Below, in pieces: positions 20,534 through 32,299 of a DNA stretch of 64,000 bases. Within the stretch, counting starts at the first letter, position 1. Each line of letters starts with the position of its first letter. The stretch is from the NCBI GenBank assembly GCA_003988855.1, contig QYAI01000064.1, forward strand, positions 62,001 through 126,000. The letters are read 5' to 3'. This stretch comes from Arachnopeziza araneosa. Taxonomy: Eukaryota; Ascomycota; Leotiomycetes; Helotiales; Arachnopezizaceae. The position numbers and the translations under genes were made by a program. A model generated the notes under the pieces. That model did not search any database, had not been told where the DNA came from, and saw nothing but the letters and a program-made list of their open reading frames with translations.

Positions 20534-21999
20534 GACTATTTTGGGCCGAGGATGTATCTTACTTAAGACGCGAGTAGGGATGTTGGTCCCAAAAAAATCG
20601 ACGTTTGTTCAGAATAACCGGAAAAACAAGGTCCTTCAAATAAAGTAGAATTCAAACGTTGGCTATTGTATAGCCCAGAAGTCGGGTAGTCAGGAAGGGA
20701 TTGTTGTGGAAAGCTGCTATCCATTTATTAGGCGTAGCTGTCTATCCAAAAATGGAAGCTGCTCTCCTTGGCTTAATCTAAGCAGGGATGTAACTAAAAA
20801 TGATAGATGCCACATTTAATGGGGTGGTCTGATCCCCGATTAACGTACGTTACATCTGGTGCATCTGTGCCGTTCGCTTAGTCAGGTTGTACGTACAATA
20901 TAGTTACGAGGCGAAGTTAAAGATCAAAATGTATGAAACACTCCAGCTTAGATAACGACCTGATATTCCTTGCTTCATGCAGATCTGCGGCGAAGTTAGG
21001 CCGCAGTGCGATTATATGCAGGCATAATCTAATGGCGGCCGACATTCGTATTGTTAGCCCGTACTATATGTTGATCAGAAGTCTTATTCCTCAGCTCCAG
21101 ATTCCTAACAAGATATACGCATCAGCAAATAGTATGATCAGAAACATCGACAGCTTACCATTAATAAGCTTCTCATGGTAATCTAGTTATTCCTCTCCCA
21201 TGACATGACACTTCAATTCTACCCGGATTCCAGAAAAGCTTCCACAACGACCCCTGTAGCTAGCAAGATAGAAGACTGTTTTCATATGCTGAAATATTCC
21301 TCAGCCCTAAGCGAGACCTTCATAGTTAACTAAGAGGATAATCTCAATTCTGACTTATGCAGTTCCGTCCAACGCATGGTAAAGTATCTACAGTCACAGT
21401 GTGAATGATCGGATGTGCTCCTTCGATATTTTATGTACGATGCCGGACTTGGATTCGATATTTCAATGAGAGCTTTAATGCTACTAGTTCTTAACCAATG
21501 GTGTTGCTGTGATGAAGGTCAGAACCCTATCAGCCGTTTTGGTACTCCATATTGTTTGAACTGGGACTTTTACGTGATGATATGGCTAGGGTTTGAGACG
21601 CAGGCAATGGGACAACGAAATGAAAACACTCATCATTTAAGTGACAGAAAAGGTCTTTGCCAATCTAGCATGTACAATAACCTCGCCAGTGTAACATGGA
21701 GCAGGTAGAGTGGTAGCTAAACTAATCATGGACAATTGAAAAAGAGACAATACACCGAACAGCAATGAATGGTGGGTGACTACTCCCAATAGCGATACTT
21801 AAGATCACGTGCTCAAACTTCTGACATAACCTCTCCTACTCCTAAGCCTTAAATCAACAACATAATTCTTTTGGTAAAGCTAATCCTCTATCACATACGC
21901 TAGAGCATAATATCCCCAGATAGCTACTACCCTTTCCCATCTCCAGGAGCCAGATCCTTTTTCCATTTGGTATCATTTAATCCTTCATCTTTCAACCAA
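20534..21999. other. Intergenic, AT-rich
   Basis: About 1.5 kb with no supportable gene on either strand. A 97-codon plus-strand frame at 21415-21708 has no recognisable motif. It separates the accessory block from the conserved ChAPs gene. Confidence 0.4.
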
Positions 22000-24349
22000 T
22001 CACCCCTCAGTCCCACTGCTCCTGAAAGCTGCACACAGCGCGGCATAATGGTGAGTCAGGTCCAACACATTCTGTGGTAGGCTAGTTGCTTGAATGATAC
22101 TCCTAACCTTAACAGCACCCTCATCCTCGATCAAAGTTCGGATTGTGAGAAGTAACTCGGGACTAAACTCCGAGTACCATCTGTATTGCCAAGTCACGAG
22201 ACGAATGACACTCGCAACTGTATCCCTCGTATTCTTCTCATGTTCGAACTCTGCAAGAATACCAGTAAGAGCCTTAGGGGAGAAGCGGATGCTAAGACAA
22301 GCCTTGTAAGCTTCTGAGGCCTCAGCTTTATGATGTAGGCGGAGGGCTAGGGAACCAAGAATCTCCCATTCTTCAGCCGACTTCTTGTATTGCATCTGTT
22401 GAGCACGGTATTGTGCCATCTCTGTACGCCAGATTGTGTAGATTCGAAGATCTTCATAGAGAACCATGAAAAGGCTGTCTAGCCAGCGTTCACAAAGGCG
22501 TTTGTTATTGAAACGAGAAAGCTGTTCGTCCGTTGCTTCGGCCTGTTCTGATGTTAGTGTATGGGTTCGCTGAGAGGAATAAGCTTACATCTTCATTACC
22601 ACTCTTAACTTCCTCCGGAGTGACGGTATGTAATGGCCTTTCAACGGCCTTGCTTGCATTTGATGAAACACCATTCTCAGCGACCAGTGTTGCGGCAGTT
22701 GACGCGGTATCATCTCCATCCGTACTCTGCTCGTCATCAGTGTGGTCATCGCCGTTTATTGGAGGACCTGGACTTCCTCTCAGTACGTCCGTGCTAGGAT
22801 TTCTTTTATGGAATGGTTCACCTTGCTGACCAACTGGTGGCTGCTTTTCACTGCGATACTCTTCCTCCATCACGAAGACGCTACTTCGGATCTTCAACAG
22901 CTGGTCCCAACCAATCTTGCGAGTCATCTCTGTCAATATGCTGTATGCATTCTTGAAAGTTCCTTTGTACTGAGCAGCCCTTAGACTTAGAAGGCTTGGG
23001 TGAACTTGCTCTGAATATTTCGATTCAGGCTCGCTATCGATCTCATCTAATCGAGTTTCGGGTAGTGTCGGGAGGAAAACGTCTTTCGGTTCGGGCATAA
23101 TGGGCGCATCTTTATCCTGATACGTGAACATCGGACAAGAGTTCAGTGTTGTCAAGGCATTCTCCCAGTCCTCCATTGCAACATAGACCTCCGCTAACCT
23201 CGCCCAAGTGCCAAACTCGCTAGGTGCTGCTACTGTACTTCGGTCCGCACATCCAAGAGCCATGCGCAGTCGATCTTGTTTAAGTTCCGTCGCATTCGGA
23301 TTGAGTGCTTTCTGCATCAAAAATTCGGCTTGGGTATCTAGCATCACATAATCCATTGGAGATTGTTTGACAGAATCATGGAGGACCCTAACTGCTTGTA
23401 CCTCCTCATTGCCCATGAAGAGAACCTTTGCCAACAATGAAGATACCTCCACATTTCGAGTCCGTAGTTTTTCGAAGAGATTGATGCCGGATGCAAATCG
23501 GCCAGTGGTTTTGAAGTATTTTAAGAGGCCTGAAGTAAGGTGATTTGAGACGTTGTTGGGTACCTGCACAACAGAATCTGACCCCAATTGCCAACCTAAA
23601 CATGTTAGAATGGTGGCTGCGATTTAGATTTGTGGACATACCTCGGAAAAATAGCTGCTCTGCTGCTTGCAGAAACCGATGTTCAGTTTCCGTGTTGGTG
23701 ACAGGATTGAACCTTCGTACGCCCATTATTTTCCTAATTGTATCGCCGCTTCCATCATCTGCATAGGAATATGCCCGTAGCACACTGCATAAGTATGTTT
23801 CCAGCCATAATTCATCGGATGCTGTCCGCTTCTCCCCTCTCTCATCTACGCAATAACTATCAACACTACCAGGTATGGTTACATGTACTCGCATGTCCAA
23901 TCGTGAAAAGGCATTGTAGCAGCTACGAATGTTAGCAAGTTCTTTGATATGAGAATTTAGCATACCAATAGACACCCTCTACTATTTTTTGTGTTGATTG
24001 GTGAGTTTCCCTGTAGGTAAGGGTATTGATGTAAGCCGCGAGACTTGCAGACGAGGATGCGTCAACTCCAGTAACATGGTGGTACACTCCAGTCTGGGAC
24101 CGTTCAGCATGGAAGTTCTCAAGCTCTATTTTCTCGTACCTGCTTTCCTGGATTCCGGGTCGCTTGCTTGATCAATTGTACGAGATCCGGAGGCCCCAAT
24201 TCTCGCAACGCCGCTAGAACCTCTGTTCGAGCATCGATAGATTCGTGCAAAATCTCTTCCGTCAACCTACAACCGTGAAATTAGTCGTATTCTTGTCTAA
24301 AAGGTAGTCAAGCAATGTCCACGTACTCTGGGACAGCTGGCGCAACCAT
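22000..24349 (-). CDS. ChAPs-family exomer subunit (Bch1/Bud7-like)
   Basis: Chs5-Arf1-binding protein, a cargo adaptor at the trans-Golgi that sends chitin synthase and other proteins to the cell surface. Six exons (24349-24327, 24266-24140, 24093-23966, 23922-23642, 23595-22589, 22542-22000) close in phase to 702 aa. The first exon is only 23 nt. Conserved stretches appear in order: TGVYHHVTGVDASSSASLAA, YWCYNAFSRLDMRVHVTIPG across the third intron, then TPR-like helices (WARLAEVYVAMEDWENAL) and the C-terminal RWLDSLFMVLYEDLRIYTIW block. An acidic Ser/Thr-rich insert lies in the middle. Length and order match full-length fungal ChAPs proteins; which yeast paralogue it matches cannot be said. 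Confidence 0.92.
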
Positions 24350-24719
24350 ATTGAGCTTCTTGTTGCGACCAAAGTCTCAGCAAACCTCGTGGTGGTATCA
24401 GAGGCGAAACCCTACTGCGACTGCAGCATAAGAGAGGTATCACAGCACACCAGAAACAAAATAGAATAGGTTGTTGTCAAGGAATATCAGGGATTTCTTC
24501 TTCGTGGTGGAAATTGAAATATTGGAATTCAAGGTGTCAATATATTCACATGCGCACGGACATCCAGCCTTGCATGCTAGCCCGATTCGAACTTCTCAAC
24601 AACATCTATTTTCTTATCTACATTGGTTTCGAAACACAGAATGTTTCATAAAAAAGAACCATTCCCATCTAACCATTGAATTCTATTATTGTGCGCGCCA
24701 CGTTCATTCTTCAGCTAAT
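24350..24719. other. Short intergenic gap
   Basis: Upstream of the ChAPs gene and downstream of the minus-strand three-repeat gene. No further gene seen. Confidence 0.4.
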
Positions 24720-25621
24720 TTAGCCATCATAGTGCAGAGGAGGGGTGCTATGTCTCTTGTACGGCTCAACGTTGACGCCGGTAACCAGGTTTGGAGGTGC
24801 GGCTGCTGTATATTTTTTCACCAAATTTTCTAATTCTTTGTCCATATTAGCAGGCACTGCCCATGTAGAAGCAGTGTCCGAGAGGAGCACGAAATGTAAA
24901 TTTTGATGGAGGGGAGATAGTGCTGCGGCCTTCCTTTCACGTTAGTTCTCTGGATTTTTGAAGTGCAACGACACTTACAACTATTGTTGCTCCTGCTCTA
25001 GGACCAAATTTATTTCTAAAGTTCTTCTCAACCCATTGTCCAAGAGTCCCAGGGCTAGCTCCGCAATCTCCTTCTTCATTCCACCACAGAAAGTTCTTGC
25101 CCCAGCCCAGAATAACTTTCGTGACATTATGTTTTGCGCTTTTCAATTGCATCATTAAATCCTGGGGAAGTTTTTGGTAAGAAGCACCTCTTGTTCTGTG
25201 CCAGGCCCAGAATGAGCCTCTGGGGCCAAGCGATACCCAAAGATCCTTTGCATACCAGGACGCTCCGAGTTTTCCGAGCCAAGAATCAAGCTCAGGGTAA
25301 TTCTTTCTAATCGATTCTCCTTTGAAAATTAGCCCGTTAAGCTCACTAGTATTATAGACAACACTGAATACCTCTGTGTCTTCGTTTTTTTTGTCCCATG
25401 AGGTCAATATACTCATAAATAATATACCAACTTCCTCCATCCCCGAAAGAAGCAGAATAAATAGTTGCTTTTTGTTTATCGATTTTGTGGAACAGCTTCT
25501 CCAAATCGCTCCCCTTTGGAGCCTTGGCTATCCAGTCGTCATTATTTTGAATGAAGTAGCTTTCTCCAGGAGGTCCAAAGGCGACCAAGAATGGTTTCTT
25601 CTCTTGCGTTTGCTTGCTCAT
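24720..25621 (-). CDS. Three-repeat protein of unknown function, frameshifted in an A8 run
   Basis: Two exons (25621-24979, 24929-24720). The first runs out of frame at an A8 homopolymer (T8 on the forward strand, 25385-25392). With seven As it reads through, joins exon 2 in phase and gives 283 aa, which is strong evidence for one gene. The protein shows degenerate repeats: VAFGPPGESYFIQNNDDW, SFGDGGSWYIIYEY, VSLGPRGSFWAWHR and ILGWGKNFLWWNEEGDC. Each pairs a short strand with aromatic residues, as in beta-propeller- or lectin-like folds. No catalytic motif, signal peptide or membrane span is present. The extra base is either a sequencing/assembly error or a recent inactivation. Function unknown. 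Confidence 0.6.
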
Positions 25622-26491
25622 TTTTCTTCGCTGGGTTCGATATTTGTCAAGGGAAAGCGTTGCGCTGGTTAAATAGACCTTGACTCTTTGTGATTCATAA
25701 TGAGCAATGCGGAAATGCGTCCACGATAAGACATGTGAATACTCGAATGCAAATGCGAATAATTCACGTATAATGGGGATTATATCTCAACCCTGCTCTC
25801 ATCCCTCAGTTCTTCGCTCATTCTTAAATTTCAATGTACAACCGTTATTCATATTCACGAGATCGACTAAGATGGTGTTTAGGAGCAGGAAGAGGAGAGA
25901 GTAATAGTATTCATTAACATTAGATAATTTAATAGTTTGTTAGAAGTTCATGATACAATTATCTTTGCGAGTGGGAAAAGAATGTGTGTAATATAATAGT
26001 CCTGGCTTTTATTCTGAGAGCTGTCCTACCTATGAAAGGAGATCCAAGAAACTTAGAATTCAATTAGAGCTTGAAAAGTTCTTCCGCTGTTTGATTGGGC
26101 TGCATTGAAGAGATATACGAGCTGGGAGGTCATGGTGCAATAAGCGCAAGTCTTTGTTGATTGTGAAATTATTGTTTTGATTCACTTGTATCCCGAAGAC
26201 TGGTTGGGTGGTGCATACTAGTAAATTGGTGGTGTGTTTAGTAAAATAATCCTATCTAGGAATAGCTCCAAACCACCGAGGCTACGATTCAATGTTGCAG
26301 ACACAGCCGCGTCAGAGGAATATAATTTACGCCACGCCTACGTCCAGAAGAAGGCAATGACGTTGTTATCAACATCTTAGTGAATATTTTCTGGCTGGTA
26401 ATGTTCTGCCACGCGGTCAGCCTTACAATTCCGGCCTTTTCACAACGCGACCATTACTCCCGGAGAGTTTCCACGTACACAAGCACGAATC
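25622..26491. other. Divergent intergenic region
   Basis: Upstream region shared by the minus-strand three-repeat gene and HIR3. Nothing else noticed. Confidence 0.4.
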
Positions 26492-29400
26492 ATGGCGAGC
26501 TTTACAGCGCTCAACATCGAACCCGATGAACATCAAGATGATGAAATCGATAATACGAAAGAAATACAGGTAAATTCTCTGTTCTATCAATTCAAAATGC
26601 TGCTAACATGATGATTAGATAGAAGATGCCCTCAAATTATACCAAGCTGCTCTTAAGCTTCATTCTCAAGGACCGACACACTACCCAGAAGCTGCGCAAG
26701 CGTATATCAGCCTCTTCAGTTCCGAAATATTCAAATACCCCGAAAGCGAGACAGAGTTTAATCGGGTTGACAAGCATCCGGAACTTGAATTCACAGATGT
26801 CGCGTTTGCGCTCGAATTGGCTGCTGGAGCAGATGGAGCACCCAGTACGCTGCCTCAAATATTGTACCTATCTTACAAAAACCATGGCCAATTCATCTTG
26901 GATTGTGTCAAGGGACTGCCCGTGCCTCTTCCTTCCACAGCTCTTGCATACCAAGCAAAAGCCGCCATAGAAAATTTCGCACTTGCCCTTGCCAGCGACG
27001 AATCGGACACAGATTTATGGAGACGAACTTCGAGGGTAGCTGCTATGCTAGGGTCGCGAAAGATACTACGGTACTGTCTGGAAGCTGCAGTAGAAGTGGA
27101 CGATGACCCAACGGTTGCAGAGGTGGAGCCAGCGTCTTTGGAGGAAGGCTTCGCTGGGGAACAATTGAAAGAGCAACTGAAGGTTCTATCAGATGAAACT
27201 GCATTATCACATCCAATTATGGCACCCTTTTCGCATAAACCCATGCCCGACTTTCTGATCAAACACATGGACCCATATCCATTCCTTCCAAATCCAACTA
27301 AACTCCTTGCGAACGGAAATGACGATTTAGAGATTACTCAAACACGATTAATCATTCCAGTTGAAGTCAGAACATGGACTGGTATTGGTGATAAGTTGTG
27401 CGAGAACTGGCTTGCTCCAACTGGTCTAGCCAGTACCGCAATTATAATTCAACTCCCCTCCAGCCCTCAAGTAGATGAACAGGTTGATCCTATGGACACT
27501 ACTGTGGAGGATCAGATCATAAAGGACATTGGTGTAACCGACTCCCCAATTGCCGAGTCCAGTGAAACTCCTCAACCTCCTTCAGGGAACGTCAACGCAG
27601 TCGATCAACCTGTTGAAACCATCACTACAACCACTACTGTCCCCTTGTCCGAAGAGGGCCAACGATCCAGTACGGTATTGCCCACAAGGAAGCGATCTCA
27701 ATCTGCAGCTGGGCTCCGATCTACTCCCGAGGATGACAGTAGCACGCAAAAGCGAAGTAAGCGAATTCGAAATCGAGACAATACGACAGATGGAATTGAT
27801 CTCGCTGCACAGTATGCGGAGCAACTCAAGAGCTTAGAACGTGGCGATGAAGATGTTTTTGGTTTTGTAGCAGGATTATTACGAAAACTAGACATTAATG
27901 ATCTTGGAACTTTCTCCGAGCTTCAAACAGCATTGTCGGTGGACTCTCCTACGGATCGGGATGAGATCGTAACCAACACCGCAGTCCGGGATTTGCGTGA
28001 TATTTTGAGGAGCTGGGATGATGCGAAAGCGTCAACATTTGGCGAGGGAAATGCAGCTGACATTCTGGGATCGTCTCCTGGCAGTGCAAACGCTGGTTTG
28101 GCCGCTTTCCTTGAGCATTCTCATGCAGGACCCACAAAAATCAGCAGTTTCCCCCCTTTCTCGGAGACAGATGGCTTGACCACCTTTGCTTCCAAAATTG
28201 AGTCAAGTTGGATGCCGCTCCAGGATGTTATTTGCGAGTGGCTGTTCATTATTCTGCCGACCTATACTACCCATCTGTGGTCGGAAGTATTGAAACTATC
28301 GATTGTTCGTCTAATAAGCTACGCGGATTCTGAGATCTTTAGTCGTATGCAATCAGAAGTTGAGAATACGAAACTTGATGACCCAAGTCGGACCAAGCTC
28401 GAAGAAATGGTAGAATCATTATTCGAGTTACATATCGACATCTATTCACGCATCACAAATCCAAATAGTGCCGTTCCATATAGCACTCGCATCACAACCA
28501 GAGACCGGTTAGACAGATGGGCTGATCTTGCAGCAAATGTGGTTGGAGTGCCAGAGAGAGATCCAAGCGATGAGCTCTCATTACGATACCTTTGGGCTTC
28601 CGTCTTCTACGCTATTATGGCAGATGATGTCTCTCGAGAACACAAAGTGCTTTGCTGGACTGACATTCAAGGCCTGCTTCGAGAGTCTGGGACATCTACA
28701 CTTGAGCTACCGAACAATGCTGTTATGCCAGAGATATCAATTGAGGCAGCTGACAAGGAAGTCTCCAGATTGACTACGATGGACTTCTTCTTCAACTTAT
28801 TTCAGACTGATCGATCTGATCCCGTTGCCATCATTGAAACTTTAGAGCCTGTCCTGGACCCGGACTCCGTACTTCAGCCAAATGATACGGACAATGATGA
28901 ATCTGTCATAAATCCAGATGCGATTGACAACACCTCAGGCGTTCTCCGAGATATGTGGAAGTTTCTCAAATCAGGCAGTACATCCTTGCGTCTTTTCCTC
29001 TGGCAAAGACTTAGAGAGGCATACTTTAGCATTGGATACAATACCAAAGTTTTCTCCTGCCACCTGAAAAGCTTAGAAATTATCGTTGGCGATTTCCGTT
29101 CGGGCGATTTCATTGATAGCACAGATGAACCCCGCAGACACAAGCTGTTAACATGGTTAAAAGCGCTTGATGACTTGTTGGTGAAGGCTTTAACCACAGC
29201 TCTTAACGATGCTGCAACTTGTTTTGAGATTATCGACGAGCGACATATTAAATCAACCTGTGCTGCTCTAGCCCAACTAAATAGAGTCCTTCATGCAGCG
29301 GCAGTTTTTGATGACGAAGTTCGGGTTGGTATGGCTATATTTCCAGCCGCAACAGCCCATGGCGACAAAGGATTCGGCAGCTTCACAAATAAACTTCGAG

Positions 29401-32096
29401 AAATGCAAGTTCGCACCTGGGCTCTGCAGTATACCATGATCAAAGAAGCTATGTCACAGAATCATGAAATTTTCAAGACTCCAGACAACGACTTGGCAGA
29501 TTATCTCGCGCTTGTACATTACTCACTTGGGATGCGCAAATCTTGTAGGGCTTCGAATAAGATTTTCCTCAAAATGATGAAAGTAGAAATGATCCGGCTG
29601 AAACATGTTGAGAGGTGGGAAGACTATCTTGGCCAGGTTTTGTTTGACCTCTACGGCATCAAACTGGGTGTTGGTACTTATCTCCTTGAAGACCACGGCT
29701 GTCCAACAGAACAACTCGATAGACGAACAGTGTTGAACATCGCCGATCAAGTCATCGTTTTGGCTAACAGAATGCCTGTCAAAGATTTGCTCAAGCATGA
29801 ACTTCGCCAAACCATCGAGAGAATGCAAACTGCGGTTGGTCAAGCGAAGTCCTCGATCCAGATGCAACACAATCTGCGAAACTATACCGAGTATCTTAAG
29901 ACTTCCATTCGGCCACTCGACATGTATAAAGCGTGGAAGGGCCAAGTGCAAGTGGACTCGGTCCCAGTCAGCACCCAGGAAAGCCCTCTTGCCGAGAAGG
30001 GATGGTATTTCCTCCTTGGCATGATATCGTTAACCAAATTTCGTTCACAGAAGCGTCTTGGTCCTGGTGCACAAACTGACGACATGAAAGTTGCCGCGAC
30101 TTTCATGCGACTACAACTTCAGTTCAGCGCAGATCACTGGGAAACTTGGTACCGACTTGCTCAATGCTTTGACTATGAGCTTGAAGAAGAAGTGATGTGG
30201 AGCGCTGATAAAATCAACAACCACAAGTCGGATTTGGTTAGAACACAGCGAGGGTCTATCCATTGTTATATCATGGCACTCTCTACATCTATTCGCACGG
30301 CCGATGACTCCTTCGAGACAGCTGAAAAATTGTCCGAAATGTATCATGAATTTGGGATGCGTCTCTATGCTTCATCTCGTGAACCTTTCTCCATGGAAGC
30401 TTTTTGGATGGATGAATTCGAAAAGCATATGAGTGGTGCTACCGGAATGTACAAGCGACCTCTGCATGAGGAAATGACTCGCTACAGAGTCTGGAAATAT
30501 GCTGCGAAACTCTTCAGGGAATCCCTCAGAGATAGGCCTGATTATTGGATGAATCATTACATGCTTGGAAAATGTCTTTGGAAAATGTTCTGCCGAGCTG
30601 ACGATGAGTGGGATCCAAAACTCAAGGAGAGCAAACCGACGGTCGATATGATCATCAAGGCCTTTGTAAACGCGATACAGACTGTTCCGAGGCCATCCAA
30701 ATCATCTCAAGAACCAATCTTAGAGCCTCACTATAAGCTGGTGTCAATTGTTCACAAGCTGGTAATGAGGAGAGCAATGGAGCCTCAAGCTGGCGCGGAT
30801 CTTTTACAACAACAACCGTATGCGAAGGATAAAGGAGAACAAATTAAAATCGCGAATCATGAAGAGTGGGAGACATACATTCTTGCTAGCATTCGTCAGC
30901 TCAGAAAAGAAGACAAACAGCATTGGCAACATCGAATGATTGTACGCAGTGCGATGATACTGTACGATCCCAGTACTCCAGATTACGTGCAAGCACTTGC
31001 TGCTCGAAACGAGCTTCGCGATTCAATTTTCACAAAGATGATGCATATCCAAGTTTGGAAACCGGACGCAGAGCGCCCAGGGCGTCATTGTGTCTATATG
31101 GAACGATACGTACGCTATATGACAGGTGTTTTGGTGATCCTTAACGACAAGTCAAGCATGGAAGCACTTGTCAAGCGTGTACGCAAAAAGGCAAATGATT
31201 TCTTCCGCTTCAGCCAAGTCTGGACAGAATGTTGTACAGCATACTTGCGACTGATTCGGAAGGCAGCAAGCATTGTAGCAAGCATGGACGATGTTTTCAA
31301 GAACATTTCCCCAGAAGAGTTTGAAGTTCTCTCCGAACGCATTCGCGTTTGGGCCAACGATCCCCAGATCAGCCATCCAGCCCTCGATGCGCTACGCGAG
31401 ACTTGGGAGTTGAAGAGATTGAATGCAAAACAGATGAAAGAACCGCCAATCGATGACCTCATCAACGATGCATATGCTGTACTATATACTCAGATTGGAA
31501 AAACGCTTCCAGGCCCTGATCCTGCACCCCTAGCACGTGCGCAGGTTGATGGACCAGAGGGCAGTCCTGGATCAGCTGCCGCTCGAGCTATGGGTCCTAT
31601 GAGTCTCAACAACTTAGTTATGGATATGAACGGCACTCAAATACCGGTTCCAGTTACAATTGCGGGCGCGGCCGATGCAAGCCGTCCTCGAAAGGTCGGG
31701 ATATCTCGTCGAGAGGTTCTCCGCCGAGCTGAAGCGGTTGTAAATCGGGCACCCGAAGCACCGCGAACGATTGCTCCTTCCACGTCACGACCACGACTGT
31801 CTGAGCCTGTGCCTTCCATGATTCTCGGTTCCAATGCTGAGCCCGATCAAGAAGTCTCAACACCACAAAATGAAGGGTCCCAGAGACGGTCGGAGGGTGA
31901 ACAAGCTGATCAGGATAGGAAGGACTACGAAAGCGAAAGAGGAAGCTTGCATGATAGTGCTGATGACGAGAGCGATTTGAGCGATGTTCCTGACATGGAT
32001 GATGTAGACTCGGCAGTCATCTTCCCAAATCTTATAAGCAGGGAGGGCGTTGCCGCAAGCTCCGGAGGCGAAGGAGAGAGTACGCCAAAGGAATAG
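26492..32096 (+). CDS. HIR3: Histone transcription regulator 3 (HIR complex, CABIN1 homologue)
   Basis: Large TPR-scaffold subunit of the HIR histone H3-H4 chaperone complex in the nucleus, used for replication-independent nucleosome assembly and histone gene repression. Exon 1 (26492-26569) starts MASFTALNIEPDEHQDDEID and joins exon 2 (26619-32096) across a 49-nt intron, giving 1851 aa, in the range for fungal Hir3. The N-terminus (ALKLYQAALKLHSQGPTHYP) is the conserved first TPR pair, and helical repeats continue through residue ~1600. A basic Ser-rich segment around residue 320 (KRSKRIRNRD) could be a nuclear localisation signal. The C-terminal ~200 residues are disordered and acidic. The single 5.5-kb exon is uninterrupted, so the gene is intact. 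Confidence 0.92.
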
Positions 32097-32299
32097 GGCG
32101 TTTATGACTTTTGTAGTATAATATCATTGGAATACAAGATGGCGTTGGCATACATGATGATTGCGATACCTTCGGTTGGGAGTCACTGTAAAAAGATAAA
32201 ACGGAGAACAGAGAGATTTGTATGATGTAGATATAGATCAATCACAAAACAGATGTACAAGAAATATACACTTTCGAATATGGACTACCCCCATCATCT

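Noticed and set aside
26873..27268. Minus-strand frames inside HIR3
   Set aside because: Antisense shadows of a long conserved coding exon; the plus-strand frame carries the recognised protein.
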